Shown here piece after piece: positions 45,535 to 54,415 of a stretch of 64,000 bases of DNA. Origin of the DNA: Gordonia namibiensis NBRC 108229 (GTDB lineage Bacteria > Actinomycetota > Actinomycetes > Mycobacteriales > Mycobacteriaceae); assembly GCF_000298235.1 (NCBI RefSeq), contig NZ_BAHE01000010.1, positions 62,001-126,000 of the forward strand, given 5' to 3'. The notes beneath the pieces are model-generated. The model saw only the letters and a program-made list of their open reading frames with translations, was not told the origin of the DNA and ran no database searches. How positions within the stretch are numbered: position 1 is the stretch's first letter; each line of letters starts with the position of its first letter. A program made the translations under genes and the position numbers.

Positions 45535-46230
45535 GTGCCTGACTCCCAGATCGGGTCGAACACACACGAGACCGGGCCGGCCACCGCCGGCCCGGTCTTC
45601 GTGCTCGGGTCCGCGTCCCCCGCCCGTCTTCGGGTTTTGCGTGCCGCGGGTGTCGAACCGGTGGTCCGTGTCTCGGACGTGGATGAGGACGCGGTGCTGG
45701 CCCAGTTGCCGCCCGGCACTCCCCCCGATGCCGTGGTCGCCGCACTGGCGCGCGCGAAGGCCGAGGCCGTCGCCGCGCTCCCGGACATCGCCGGCGCGGT
45801 CGAGAACGGCGAGACGGTCGTGGTGATCGGCTGCGACTCGATGCTGCTTCTCGGCGATCGTCTGCTGGGCAAGCCGCACACCCCCGAACGCGCACTGGCC
45901 CAGTGGTGCGAGATGCGCGGGCGCAGCGCCGATCTGCTCACCGGCCATCACCTGATCCGGCTGAGCCCCGGCGCCGATTCCGCCACTGCGACCGGGACCT
46001 CCTCCACGACAATTTATTTCACCGACGCCGACGACGACGTGATCGCGCGCTACGTCGACAGCGGCGAACCGTTGCAGGTCGCGGGTGCCTTCACCCTCGA
46101 CGGCCTCGGCGGCTGGTTGGTCGAGCGCATCGACGGCGACCCGTCGTCGGTCATCGGGATCGGCCTACCACTCGTGCAGCGCCTGCTGACCGAGGCCGGA
46201 CTGTCGGTCACCGACTTCTGGCAGCACTGA
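45535..46230 (+). CDS. maf: Maf-type nucleoside triphosphate pyrophosphatase
   Basis: This 231-residue Maf protein hydrolyses noncanonical or specific NTPs to NMP and PPi and may also restrain septation. The signature VFVLGSASPARLRVLRAAGV includes the conserved Ser and Arg; VIGCDSMLLLGDRLLGKP holds the catalytic Asp; the C-terminal VIGIGLPLVQRLLTEAGL is typical. The GTG start is 3 bp after accE. It is equivalent to Rv3282. A repeat cluster begins 10 bp past its stop. Confidence 0.9.
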   Translation: MPDSQIGSNTHETGPATAGPVFVLGSASPARLRVLRAAGVEPVVRVSDVDEDAVLAQLPPGTPPDAVVAALARAKAEAVAALPDIAGAVENGETVVVIGCDSMLLLGDRLLGKPHTPERALAQWCEMRGRSADLLTGHHLIRLSPGADSATATGTSSTTIYFTDADDDVIARYVDSGEPLQVAGAFTLDGLGGWLVERIDGDPSSVIGIGLPLVQRLLTEAGLSVTDFWQH

Positions 46231-46240
46231 GCCCACCCAG

Positions 46241-46266
46241 ATTGATGTCGCGTGCGACGTTATTCC
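46241..46266 (+). repeat. 26-bp direct repeat, left copy
   Basis: ATTGATGTCGCGTGCGACGT plus six more bases recurs at 46625-46650 with 24 of 26 matches. The two copies bound the whole intergenic repeat cassette. The core GTCGCGTGCGAC is itself a dyad. Confidence 0.8.
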
Positions 46267-46322
46267 GCATCCGTCCATCCGCGGCGATGCCGCTCCCGAG
46301 GAGCGAGCGAGCGCTCCCACTC

Positions 46323-46452
46323 GCTGCCTGATCCGAAAGAGCGCGACGCACCCATGTCCGCTGCCTGATCCGAAAGAGCGCGACGCACCCAGCTCTGCTG
46401 CCTGAGGTGCGAGCGCAGCGTCCCCCTCGCTCCCTGAGGTGCGAGCGCAGCG
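46323..46452 (+). repeat. Short tandem repeats after maf
   Basis: A 32-bp unit beginning GCTGCCTGATCCGAAAGAGC occurs exactly twice (46323-46354 and 46360-46391, 37-bp period). A 20-bp unit CCTGAGGTGCGAGCGCAGCG then occurs twice (46401-46420 and 46433-46452). The second unit belongs to the same CCTGAGGTGCGAG family as the cluster at 52.8 kb. No coding frame is convincing here. Confidence 0.8.
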
Positions 46453-46509
46453 AGCCTCGAAGGGTCAGCGCACCTCGAACCACTCGACCAGTACAGCCCG
46501 GTGAACTGA

Positions 46510-46584
46510 CGAAAAATTCGTCCCCGTGAGCACCATCCGAGGGCATATTGCCCTCGAAAGCCGCTCAGGGGGACGAGATTTTCG
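46510..46584. repeat. 75-bp nested palindrome
   Basis: An inner perfect hairpin CGAGGGCA/TGCCCTCG with a TAT loop (46538-46556) lies inside longer imperfect arms. 46510-46531 reads CGAAAAATTCGTCCCCGTGA and two more bases; 46563-46584 is nearly its reverse complement. It lies between the tandem repeats and the right 26-bp direct repeat. It could be a miniature mobile element or a terminator. Confidence 0.7.
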
Positions 46585-46624
46585 CGCCGCCGTGCCGCAT
46601 TCTCCCGGGTCCCGCTGCGCGGCG

Positions 46625-46650
46625 ATTGATGTCGCGTGCGACGCCATTCC
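46625..46650 (+). repeat. 26-bp direct repeat, right copy
   Basis: It matches 46241-46266 at 24 of 26 positions in the same orientation, and lies 17 bp from the end of the metalloprotease gene. Confidence 0.8.
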
Positions 46651-46667
46651 TACCCGCTCATTCGGCG

Positions 46668-47684
46668 TCACTCGACCTCGAAGAACTCCGGCCAGTACCG
46701 CTGCAGGCAGTCCACCGGCTGCCCCTGGCGATTGAACGTCAGACCGGTGAGGCCGATGGTCAGCGCTCGCGCACGCTCGACCGCCGAGCCGTGGCCCGTC
46801 GCCCCGCCGGTGTCGCCGATGATCGGGAGCAGCGTCGCGACCTGCAGGATCTCCTTGGGTCCCAACCCGTCACGCTGGTAGGCGGTGGCGGCCCAGTTCG
46901 CGGCCAGGCAGTCGGCGACCAGCTCACTGTTCTTGCCCTGCGGCAGGCGTCGTTCCGGGATGTCGAAGGCCTCCGCCATCCGGAAGACCACGTTGTGCCC
47001 GTACTCGTGGGCGACGACGATGGCGGCGGTGAAGTCGCCGACTATCGGCGACGGCACCCCGAAGACGTTCCCGTCCCAGATGGCGGCGAAGGTGTCGACC
47101 GGCAGCACGATGCTGCCTTCGGTCTCCTGCCCCTCACCGTTGGGCTCCTCGTCGACCCCGCAGAAGAAGGCGTTGGCCTCGTCGGACGCTATCCGGTTCG
47201 ACGCCCCGTCCTCGTCGATGCACTCGGTGGCGAAGGTGGTGCCCGACTCGATGAGGACCCGTCCCGGCGCGGGGTCACCCCAGCCGAGTTCGCCGAACCA
47301 GCCGCCCCAGGTCTGGTCGAGGTCGTCGAGCAGCGTGGTGAGGTACTTCGGTACCGCGGTGTCGACGTTGGACGAGTTCACCCCGCTCGTCATGAGCTCT
47401 GCCGCGGGTGTCGCCAGTTCGGGGCAGTCGTCGAGACTGCACCGGCCGGGGTCGGCGTTGCTCGGCGTCGACGACGGGATCCTCGACCGCGACGGCGAAC
47501 TCGGGGTCGGCGACCCCGGCTCTGCGGACGAAGTCGACGACGACGCTCGGCTCGACGAGTCGTCGGCGGAGATGAGCGAACATCCGCTCGTCGCGGCGAG
47601 CACGGCCACCGCCAGCGGGACACCCCACCGCATGAGTCGCGAGACACTCCGGCGCTCCACCCGAGCCCCACGTCGATCGATCAT
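46668..47684 (-). CDS. Secreted neutral zinc metalloprotease lipoprotein
   Basis: This is a 338-residue exported lipoprotein. A basic, Arg-rich n-region, a hydrophobic stretch and lipobox TSGC (Cys35) precede a Ser/Pro-rich linker (about 40-75). The catalytic domain has the zincin motif HEYGHN (about residue 218), followed by [13 protein letters not shown] with the third ligand region, as in YpfJ-type neutral zinc metallopeptidases. Cysteines around 82-87, 153 and 170 may form disulfides. A TAAGTT -10 box 7 nt upstream predicts a leaderless start. Confidence 0.85.
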   Translation of the reverse strand: MIDRRGARVERRSVSRLMRWGVPLAVAVLAATSGCSLISADDSSSRASSSTSSAEPGSPTPSSPSRSRIPSSTPSNADPGRCSLDDCPELATPAAELMTSGVNSSNVDTAVPKYLTTLLDDLDQTWGGWFGELGWGDPAPGRVLIESGTTFATECIDEDGASNRIASDEANAFFCGVDEEPNGEGQETEGSIVLPVDTFAAIWDGNVFGVPSPIVGDFTAAIVVAHEYGHNVVFRMAEAFDIPERRLPQGKNSELVADCLAANWAATAYQRDGLGPKEILQVATLLPIIGDTGGATGHGSAVERARALTIGLTGLTFNRQGQPVDCLQRYWPEFFEVE

Positions 47685-47690
47685 TGGGCG

Positions 47691-47696
47691 AACTTA
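47691..47696 (-). promoter_or_regulatory. -10 box (TAAGTT) for the metalloprotease gene
   Basis: TAAGTT on the minus strand ends 7 nt before the ATG at 47684; no ribosome site is seen. Confidence 0.45.
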
Positions 47697-47888
47697 GCAG
47701 GCAACCACCCCACTGACCTGCGGTTTGTCATCCGACCGAAGCACGGCCCCGTTGGGCACCACAGACCGCACCCGATCTGCCACCGGGCGGTCCCGCGGGG
47801 CGATGCCCTACCCTTTATCTCCGGGACCGGTCACGGTCCGCGCGATGAATGTCGAGACGCCCGAACGCACCAAGCTGGAGAACAGACC

Positions 47889-48785
47889 GTGAGTGTTGAA
47901 ACCGACCCGAATCCGGCCTTCGCCGAGTACGCCCACCCCGAGCGGTTGGTGACCACTCAGTGGCTGTCGGCTCACCTGGGCGCGAAGGGCCTCAAGATCA
48001 TCGAATCCGATGAGGACGTGTTGCTCTACGACATCGGCCACATCCCCACCGCGCAGAAGATCGACTGGCACCTGCACCTCAACGATCCGGTCACCCGCGA
48101 TTACATCAACGGTGAGCAGTTCGCAGAACTGATGCGCAGCAAGGGAATCGAGCGCAACGACACCATCGTCATCTACGGCGACAAGTCCAACTGGTGGGCA
48201 GCCTACGCACTCTGGGTGTTCACGTTGTTCGGTCACGAGGACGTGCGCCTGCTCGACGGCGGTCGCGACGCGTGGATGGCCGAGGACCGCGACACCTCCT
48301 TCGACGTCCCCGAGTACCCGCGGTCGGACTACCCCGTCGTCGAGCGCGACGACACCAAGATCCGCGCCTTCGCCCCGCAGGTCCTCGAGGTGCTCGGCAC
48401 CGAGCCACTCGTCGACGTCCGTTCGCCGCAGGAGTACACCGGCGAACGCACCCACATGCCCGACTACCCCGAAGAGGGCGCACTGCGCGGCGGCCACATC
48501 CCCACCGCGGTGTCGATCCCGTGGGCCAAGGCCGCCGCACCGGACGGCCGGTTCCGTTCGCGCGCCGAGCTCGATGAGATCTACGGCGACCTCGACAAGG
48601 ACACCCCGACCATCGCCTACTGCCGCATCGGCGAGCGGTCCAGCCACACCTGGTTCGTGCTCACCCACCTGTTGGGGTACACCAAGGTTCGCAACTACGA
48701 CGGATCGTGGACCGAGTGGGGCAACGCGGTGCGCGTGCCCATCGCGGTCGGCGACGAGCCGGGTGCCGCACCCGGCTCCAAGTGA
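47889..48785 (+). CDS. sseA: Thiosulfate/3-mercaptopyruvate sulfurtransferase
   Basis: This is a 298-residue tandem rhodanese. The N-terminal domain (about 20-140) is inactive. The C-terminal one has the active cysteine near residue 245 in [10 protein letters not shown]. It transfers sulfane sulfur from thiosulfate or mercaptopyruvate to thiols or cyanide. The GTG at 47889 has GGAGA 9 nt upstream. It is 13 bp before sufE, as Rv3283-Rv3284 are, so it may pass sulfur to the cluster-assembly system. Confidence 0.92.
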   Translation: MSVETDPNPAFAEYAHPERLVTTQWLSAHLGAKGLKIIESDEDVLLYDIGHIPTAQKIDWHLHLNDPVTRDYINGEQFAELMRSKGIERNDTIVIYGDKSNWWAAYALWVFTLFGHEDVRLLDGGRDAWMAEDRDTSFDVPEYPRSDYPVVERDDTKIRAFAPQVLEVLGTEPLVDVRSPQEYTGERTHMPDYPEEGALRGGHIPTAVSIPWAKAAAPDGRFRSRAELDEIYGDLDKDTPTIAYCRIGERSSHTWFVLTHLLGYTKVRNYDGSWTEWGNAVRVPIAVGDEPGAAPGSK

Positions 48786-48798
48786 GCCCTGATCGACG

Positions 48799-49248
48799 AT
48801 GAGTTTGCCCGCAGCCCTGGCCGAGATCGTCGATGACTTTGCCGCGCTTGGTGATTCGGACAAGATCACCTTGCTCCTGGAGTTCGCCGACGAACTCCCC
48901 GACCTCCCTGAGCATCTGCAGCAGGAAGCGATGGAACCGGTACCGGAGTGCCAGTCACCGGTGTTCCTGTCCGTCGACGCCGGTGATCCGGGATCGGTAC
49001 GCCTGTACTTCACCGCGCCGCGCGAGGCACCGACCACGCGCGGCTTCGCGGCGATCCTGCACCAGGGACTGGACACCGCCTCGGCACAGGAGATCCTCGA
49101 CGTCCCGTCGGACTTCTACTACGACCTCGGCCTGGGCAGCGTGGTCAGCATGCTCCGTCTCCGGGGTATGGCGGGCATGCTCGGCCGGATCAAGGCGCAG
49201 GTTCGCAATCAGACCTCCGGTTCCGGGTCCGACGCACCCGGGGCATGA
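48799..49248 (+). CDS. sufE: SufE-family sulfur acceptor
   Basis: This 149-residue SufE protein accepts persulfide sulfur from a cysteine desulfurase for iron-sulfur cluster assembly. The acceptor is Cys51 in [10 protein letters not shown], and [12 protein letters not shown] and [20 protein letters not shown] are family regions. The start is fixed by position, 13 bp after sseA. The stop overlaps the start of the condensation-domain gene (ATGA). It is equivalent to Rv3284. Confidence 0.9.
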   Translation: MSLPAALAEIVDDFAALGDSDKITLLLEFADELPDLPEHLQQEAMEPVPECQSPVFLSVDAGDPGSVRLYFTAPREAPTTRGFAAILHQGLDTASAQEILDVPSDFYYDLGLGSVVSMLRLRGMAGMLGRIKAQVRNQTSGSGSDAPGA

Positions 49249-50780
49249 AGTTCATCCAGATCCGCGATGAGCCCATCGCCCCGGGAGGGCTCGTCGAGTG
49301 GACTCCCTATGTCCCCGGCGGACTGGGAGCGTGGGATCACGACTCCCGCCTGACCTCGCACAACCACGAGCAGCACCTACGTGCGGCCTTCGAGTACCGC
49401 GTGCAGACGCAGCGCGAGGGCGGCCGCGAGGCGTGGCTTGGTCTGTCGATCGAGTTCGACGAGCCGTTGTCGATCCCGGCGATCCGCTCGGTGCTGACCC
49501 AGTGGATCGACCGCCACGAGGTGCTGCGCAGCCATGTGGTGATCAAGGGCACCGGCTTGCAGCGGCTCACCACCGACCCGGGCACCGTGAAACTCAAGAT
49601 GGGCCGGATCGGCTGGTTCCGCGAGTCCGGGCCGCTCGTCGAGCAACTCGGCGGTTCCTTCGACCGTGCCACCGCACCGCTGCACTGGCCCGCCTACCTG
49701 TTCGCGACGGTGGGCCGGGCCGATTCGTTCACACTGCTGTTCGCCGCCGACCACTCCCTCGTCGACGGGTACTCGCTGATCATGGCCCAACAGGAGCTGG
49801 TCTCGCTGTATCGCGCGGCTCGGGAACACCGCAGCGCCAACCTGCCCGAGGTCGGCAGCTACGTCGACTTCAGCGCCGAGGAACGACGCCTCGCGGACCA
49901 GACCGGCGGCGACCATCCGGCGGTGGCCCTGTGGTCGGAGTTCCTGCGCACGGGCGCCGGCGACATGCCCGCCCTGCTGCGCTCACACGCCGATGACGTC
50001 GAGAACGCCGACCGCGAGTACCTCGAGGAGACGACGATCCCGCAGGAGTCGCTGTGGGGTGTCATCGCCGACGACGCCACGGCCAATCGCTTCACCGCGA
50101 TCTGCTCGGAAGCCGGCGGAACGCTGACCGCCGGCATCCTCGCCGCGTTCGCGATGGTCCATCACGAGATGACGGGCGACGCGGACTTCCGCTGTGTGTT
50201 GCCCCGCCACACTCGCAACGACACCCAGTGGCTGACGTCCCTGGGCTGGTTCGTCGGCGTCGCACCGTTCTGGGTCGACATGTCCGACTCACCCACGTTC
50301 GATCAGGCGGTCGCCCGTTCCACCGCCGTCCTCAAGCGCGGCCGTCAGGGCGCCGCGCTGCCGTTCCTTCGGGTGGCGGAACTGATCGGTCATCAGGGAG
50401 AGCCGCGGTTTGTCATCTCGTTCATCGACACCCGCTATGCCCCGGGATCCGGGGCCGCCGACGCCGGGCGCGCGAAGGTGATCCGCAGCCACAGCTACTC
50501 GCCGCACGAGGTCTACATCTGGATCAACCGCACACCGTCCGGTTTGCGCTATTCAGCCCGTTTTCCGCGCGAATCCCCTCTTCGCGAGTACGGCGTCGAC
50601 GAGGCGTCGGCCGACATCACCGTCGTCGGGGCCCCGATGCCTGATGCGTCACCTTTTCCACTCGACGCGGAGGCGAGCGCCATCGACCCGACCATCGGTC
50701 CTGTACACGCCTACCTGCACAATTTCGCCGAACTCGTCCGTCGGCTCGGTGATGCGAGCACGTTCTCCGCGGCGTTGTGA
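49245..50780 (+). CDS. Stand-alone condensation-domain acyltransferase
   Basis: This 511-residue protein has the chloramphenicol-acetyltransferase-like condensation fold of NRPS C domains and PapA acyltransferases. The catalytic motif reads DHSLVDG (169-175). The active His and structural Asp are kept, and the first His of HHxxxDG is Asp. The second conserved region lies near [12 protein letters not shown], comparable to the DFG region. No carrier protein or adenylation domain is nearby, so it probably transfers an acyl chain from CoA or an ACP to a hydroxyl, for example on a trehalose or phenolic lipid. It is translationally coupled to sufE. Confidence 0.85.
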   Translation: MKFIQIRDEPIAPGGLVEWTPYVPGGLGAWDHDSRLTSHNHEQHLRAAFEYRVQTQREGGREAWLGLSIEFDEPLSIPAIRSVLTQWIDRHEVLRSHVVIKGTGLQRLTTDPGTVKLKMGRIGWFRESGPLVEQLGGSFDRATAPLHWPAYLFATVGRADSFTLLFAADHSLVDGYSLIMAQQELVSLYRAAREHRSANLPEVGSYVDFSAEERRLADQTGGDHPAVALWSEFLRTGAGDMPALLRSHADDVENADREYLEETTIPQESLWGVIADDATANRFTAICSEAGGTLTAGILAAFAMVHHEMTGDADFRCVLPRHTRNDTQWLTSLGWFVGVAPFWVDMSDSPTFDQAVARSTAVLKRGRQGAALPFLRVAELIGHQGEPRFVISFIDTRYAPGSGAADAGRAKVIRSHSYSPHEVYIWINRTPSGLRYSARFPRESPLREYGVDEASADITVVGAPMPDASPFPLDAEASAIDPTIGPVHAYLHNFAELVRRLGDASTFSAAL

Positions 50781-50789
50781 CCCACGGCT

Positions 50790-50811
50790 CCACCGAACGT
50801 TTGCTCGGTGG
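50790..50811 (+). terminator. Hairpin after the condensation-domain gene
   Basis: CCACCGA and TCGGTGG form a perfect 7-bp stem around an 8-nt loop, 10 bp past the stop. No T-run follows. It separates the sseA-sufE group from accA3. Confidence 0.5.
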
Positions 50812-50989
50812 GCTAGGGTATTGGCCGGAAGGTCGCGATGCTGGACTCCCGGCGTCGTCCATCGCCCGAGCCGTCCGCATCCCGGTCGACGAGGGTGTAC
50901 CCCCCGTCTTGACCGTTTGTCCGACAACCGTGTCGCGCGCTAGCCCCGCGCTGCGAACACCTGAGTACGAGTAAGGCCCAGGAGAACAA

Positions 50990-52780
50990 GTGCCCAGTAC
51001 CTCTTCCGCAATCAGCAAGGTCCTCATCGCCAACCGTGGCGAGATCGCTGTCCGCGTGATCCGCGCAGCCCGGGATGCGGGCCTCGCGAGCGTCGCCGTG
51101 TACGCCGAGCCCGACGCGGACGCACTGTTCGTCAAGCTCGCCGACGAGGCGTTCGCACTGGGCGGCCAGACCTCGGCCGAGTCGTACCTCGTGTTCGACA
51201 AGATCCTCGACGCCGCCGCCAAGTCCGGTGCCGACGCGATCCACCCCGGCTACGGCTTCTTGTCCGAGAACGCCGATTTCGCCCAGGCCGTCATCGACGC
51301 CGGGCTGATCTGGATCGGACCGTCGCCGCAGTCGATCCGCGACCTCGGTGACAAGGTCACCGCCCGCCACATCGCCCTCAAGGCCGACGCCCCGATGGCA
51401 CCCGGCACCAAGGACCCGGTCAAGGACGCCGACGAGGTCGTCGCCTTCGCCAAGGAGCACGGCGTGCCCGTCGCCATCAAGGCCGCCTTCGGTGGCGGTG
51501 GCCGCGGCATGAAGGTCGCCTACACCATCGAGGAGATCCCCGAGCTGTTCGAGTCGGCGACCCGTGAGGCCGTCGCCGCCTTCGGTCGCGGCGAGTGCTT
51601 CGTGGAGCGCTACCTGGACAAGGCCCGCCACGTCGAGGCCCAGGTCATCGCCGACCAGCACGGCAACGTCATCGTCGCCGGCACCCGCGACTGCTCGCTG
51701 CAGCGTCGTTTCCAGAAGCTCGTCGAGGAGGCCCCGGCGCCGTTCCTGACCGACGAGCAGCGCACCAAGATCCACGAATCCGCCAAGGCCATCTGCCGCG
51801 AGGCCGGCTACTACGGCGCGGGCACCGTCGAGTTCCTGGTCGGCAACGACGGCCTGGTCTCGTTCCTCGAGGTCAACACCCGCCTGCAGGTCGAGCACCC
51901 GGTCACCGAGGAGACCGCGGGCATCGACCTCGTGCGTCAGCAGTTCCGCATCGCCAACGGCGAGAAGCTCGAGTTCACCGAGGACCCGACCCCGCGCGGC
52001 CACGCCTTCGAGTTCCGCATCAACGGCGAGGACGCCGGCCGCAACTTCCTGCCGGCCCCCGGCCCCATCTCGGTCTACAAGGAACCCACCGGCCCCGGCG
52101 TGCGCGTCGACTCCGGCGTGGTCGAGGGCGACGTCATCGGCGGCCAGTTCGACTCGATGCTGGCCAAGCTGATCGTCACCGGTGAGAACCGCGAGCAGGC
52201 GCTCGAGCGTTCGCGTCGCGCGCTCGCCGAGTTCCAGGTCGAGGGTCTGGCCACGGTCATCCCGTTCCACCGCCACATCGTCTCCAACCCCGCCTTCATC
52301 GGCGACGGCGAGAAGTTCGACGTCTACACCAAGTGGATCGAGACCGATTGGGACAACCCGATCGAGCCGTACACCGGTGGACAGCCGATCGAGGAGGACG
52401 ACGCCGCACCGCGCCAGAAGGTCGTGGTCGAGGTCGGCGGACGCCGCGTCGAGGTCTCGCTGCCGGGCGATCTCGCCCTCGGTGGCGGCGGCGGTTCGAC
52501 CAACGGTGTCATCCGCAAGAAGCCCAAGGCCCGCTCGCGCAAGAAGGGCGGCGGCGCAGCCGTTTCCGGTGACGCCGTGGCCGCACCGATGCAGGGCACC
52601 GTCGTCAAGGTCGCCGTGGAAGAGGGCCAGGAGGTCGCCGCCGGCGATCTGGTCGTCGTCCTCGAGGCCATGAAGATGGAGAACCCGGTCACCGCCCACA
52701 AGGACGGCGTCGTCACCGGCCTGTCCGTCGAGGCCGGTGCCGCGGTCACCCAGGGCACCGTGCTGCTCGAGCTGAAGTAA
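50990..52780 (+). CDS. accA3: Acyl-CoA carboxylase alpha subunit (biotin carboxylase + BCCP)
   Basis: This 596-residue biotin-dependent alpha subunit has a biotin carboxylase N-terminus ([37 protein letters not shown] loop [10 protein letters not shown]). A linker follows, then a C-terminal biotinyl domain whose biotin Lys lies in EAMKMENPV. In mycobacteria AccA3 serves AccD4, AccD5 and AccD6 for malonyl- and methylmalonyl-CoA supply. The GTG at 50990 follows CCAGGAG. Its 209-bp upstream gap holds TTGACC at 50909. The biotin ligase is birA at 40566. Confidence 0.95.
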   Translation: MPSTSSAISKVLIANRGEIAVRVIRAARDAGLASVAVYAEPDADALFVKLADEAFALGGQTSAESYLVFDKILDAAAKSGADAIHPGYGFLSENADFAQAVIDAGLIWIGPSPQSIRDLGDKVTARHIALKADAPMAPGTKDPVKDADEVVAFAKEHGVPVAIKAAFGGGGRGMKVAYTIEEIPELFESATREAVAAFGRGECFVERYLDKARHVEAQVIADQHGNVIVAGTRDCSLQRRFQKLVEEAPAPFLTDEQRTKIHESAKAICREAGYYGAGTVEFLVGNDGLVSFLEVNTRLQVEHPVTEETAGIDLVRQQFRIANGEKLEFTEDPTPRGHAFEFRINGEDAGRNFLPAPGPISVYKEPTGPGVRVDSGVVEGDVIGGQFDSMLAKLIVTGENREQALERSRRALAEFQVEGLATVIPFHRHIVSNPAFIGDGEKFDVYTKWIETDWDNPIEPYTGGQPIEEDDAAPRQKVVVEVGGRRVEVSLPGDLALGGGGGSTNGVIRKKPKARSRKKGGGAAVSGDAVAAPMQGTVVKVAVEEGQEVAAGDLVVVLEAMKMENPVTAHKDGVVTGLSVEAGAAVTQGTVLLELK

Positions 52781-52783
52781 CCC

Positions 52784-52870
52784 CTCGCTGCCTGAGGTGC
52801 GAAGAATTCCCTCTCGCTGCCTGAGGTGCGAAGGATTCCCTCTCGCTGCCTGAGGTGCGAGGAGCGAAAG
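52784..52870 (+). repeat. Three 29-bp tandem repeats after accA3
   Basis: CTCGCTGCCTGAGGTGCGA starts at 52784, 52813 and 52842. The last copy continues into GGAGCGAAAGCGACGAGCC, which pairs with the opposite-strand family further on (52912-52945), so the two arrays face each other around 52880-52915. Confidence 0.85.
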
Positions 52871-52925
52871 CGACGAGCCACGAAGGCCTGGTGGGATGAT
52901 CTCGCCAGCCCTTCGTGGCTCGCTT

Positions 52926-53062
52926 CGCTCGCACCTCAGGGAGCAGTGATCGGCCCCCTCGCTCGCACCTCAGGGAGCAGTGATCGGCCCCCTCGCTCGC
53001 ACCTCAGGGAGCAGCGGCCGGCCCCTCGCTCGCTGCTCCCGGAGCAAAGATCGGCCTCCCCG
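52926..53062 (-). repeat. 34-bp repeats in opposite orientation
   Basis: CGCTCGCACCTCAGGGAGCA starts at 52926, 52960 and 52994. A diverged fourth unit runs from about 53028. Each is the reverse complement of the CTGAGGTGCGAGCG family found before it. Confidence 0.85.
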
Positions 53063-53118
53063 CTCCCTGAGTAGCGAGGTCGCGTAGCCCAAACCCGCTC
53101 CCTGAGTAGCGAGCCTGC
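53063..53118 (+). repeat. Pair of CTCCCTGAGTAGCGAG units
   Basis: GCTCCCTGAGTAGCGAG occurs near 53062 and again near 53098, ending before GCGTATCGAAGGG. It looks like a third variant of the same repeat family. It ends about 20 bp before the broken GNAT gene. Confidence 0.75.
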
Positions 53119-53138
53119 GAGCGTATCGAAGGGACACC

Positions 53139-53503
53139 GTGCAACCAGTCGAGATCAACGCGCCGGGACGTGGTATCTGCGTTCGCTTCGTGCGGACGAC
53201 CGGATCACCGACGTCCCGACGTTGTCTCTTCTCGGGGTCGACTCCCCCGCCGACTACGTAGCGTCGGCGAATGACGACTGGGACAATGAGACCCGCTTCG
53301 TGTGGGCTATCTGCATCCCCACCACCGGCGAGCTCATCGCGCTGATCGGGGTGACCCCGGACGGCTCCTCCGGCGAGATGTGGGGCTTGGCGCGTGAGGG
53401 CTACGACGAGGCGCTCGACGCCGCGATCGGCCCGGTGTCACGCTTCGCCGAGGGGGCGTTGGGCCTGACTGTGCCAGAGCACTTCACACGAACCATCCGC
53501 TGA
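53139..53503 (+). pseudogene. Broken GNAT-type acetyltransferase
   Basis: A GTG at 53139 opens VQPVEINAP, then the useful frame shifts: the next frame reads GTWYLRSLRADDRITDVPTL and on to EHFTRTIR, stop 53501-53503. Dropping two bases near 53163 would join them into a normal-looking GNAT N-terminus. A TTG at 53222 could start a truncated 93-residue product. The C-terminal acetyl-CoA part is also short. It sits at the edge of a repeat cluster. A sequencing error cannot be excluded. Confidence 0.6.
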
Positions 53504-53602
53504 AACCCTCCCTGTGTCACGAGCCCGATCGACGTCGCACGCGACCTCGTTTCGCCACCGTCGAATCTCCCCGGCTCCCGCGTCGGCATCCTGATGACTT
53601 GC

Positions 53603-53608
53603 TAGCCT
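53603..53608 (+). promoter_or_regulatory. -10 box (TAGCCT) for the MarR gene
   Basis: TAGCCT ends 7 nt before the ATG at 53615 with no ribosome site between, giving a predicted leaderless start. Confidence 0.5.
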
Positions 53609-53614
53609 GCCCGC

Positions 53615-54031
53615 ATGACCGAGCCTCCGCCGTTCAGTCCCACGATCACGCTGCTCACGTTGAGCCGGGTCTGGGAATCCGAGCTCGCGGCCGCACTCAA
53701 ACCGCTCGGGCTCAACACCCGAAAGTACGGGCTCCTCGGCCACATTCGCGGCACTCCGGGGATCTCGTTCAGCGAACTCGCGCGACGGTCGCGCATCACG
53801 GTCCAGAGCGTGCACTCCGCGGTGTCGGGCTTCGTCGAGGCCGGACTCGTCGACGACGGCACCGCGCACGCAGGCAGCGCGTCGAGCCTGCGGATCACTC
53901 CGGCGGGCGAGGACATCCTGTCGCGGGCGGCCGGCGAGGTGGCCCGACTCGACACCGAGTTCTCCGCGCGCGACCTCGAACTGACACAAGCTCTCCGCAA
54001 CCACATGATGCGGTCCTTTCCGGAGAGCTGA
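53615..54031 (+). CDS. MarR-family regulator
   Basis: This 138-residue winged-helix regulator has ISFSELARRSRITVQSVHSA as the recognition region (about 50-70), then the wing VDDGTAHAGSASSLRITPAG. MarR dimers usually bind phenolic or oxidant ligands. No operator is obvious in the short upstream gap. The rhodanese gene follows 33 bp later with its own -10 box, so the two may be separately or jointly transcribed. Confidence 0.87.
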   Translation: MTEPPPFSPTITLLTLSRVWESELAAALKPLGLNTRKYGLLGHIRGTPGISFSELARRSRITVQSVHSAVSGFVEAGLVDDGTAHAGSASSLRITPAGEDILSRAAGEVARLDTEFSARDLELTQALRNHMMRSFPES

Positions 54032-54051
54032 CACCCGAGCCGACCTTCAGT

Positions 54052-54057
54052 TAGGCT
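54052..54057 (+). promoter_or_regulatory. -10 box (TAGGCT) for the rhodanese gene
   Basis: TAGGCT ends 8 nt before the GTG at 54065; a leaderless start is predicted. Confidence 0.45.
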
Positions 54058-54064
54058 GAAGGTT

Positions 54065-54394
54065 GTGAGAGTTCGCCACTACTTGCGCCGGCCGCCGACC
54101 GTGTCCGCGACCGAGGCCCTGCAGCTGGTGCACGACGGCGCGCTGGTCGTCGACGTTCGCCGCGACTTCGAATGGAACCGGGTTCACATCCCCGATGCGG
54201 TTCACATGCCGCTGGAGGTACTGCCCGACCGGTGCATCGAGCTACCGGAAGACACCCTCCTGATAGCGTTCTGCACCGGCGGAATCAGATCCGCCGGTGC
54301 AGCAAATCTCCTCGTGGAGAACGGCTTCGATGCCGTGAACATGAGCGGCGGCCTGATCGGCTGGCGCGCCGCGGGTGGCGAACTCAGCGAATGA
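54065..54394 (+). CDS. Single-domain rhodanese-like protein
   Basis: This 109-residue rhodanese has VVDVRRDFEWNRVHIPDAVHM as the core strand and loop and the active Cys70 in FCTGGIRSAGA. The 6-residue active loop fits a sulfurtransferase that carries persulfide. No membrane segment is present. The partner is unknown. It converges on the flavin oxidoreductase gene with a 21-bp gap. Confidence 0.88.
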   Translation: MRVRHYLRRPPTVSATEALQLVHDGALVVDVRRDFEWNRVHIPDAVHMPLEVLPDRCIELPEDTLLIAFCTGGIRSAGAANLLVENGFDAVNMSGGLIGWRAAGGELSE

Positions 54395-54415
54395 GCCCGC
54401 CACCGGTCACGTGAA

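Noticed and set aside
46231..53138. The repeat clusters read as CRISPR arrays
   Set aside because: Units are only two to four, directly adjacent or in both orientations, without unique spacers of constant length and without cas genes.
53529..53549. A reverse-oriented GTCGCACGCGAC copy after the GNAT pseudogene
   Set aside because: Only about 14 bases match the 26-bp unit; too short to call the same element without a genome-wide search.
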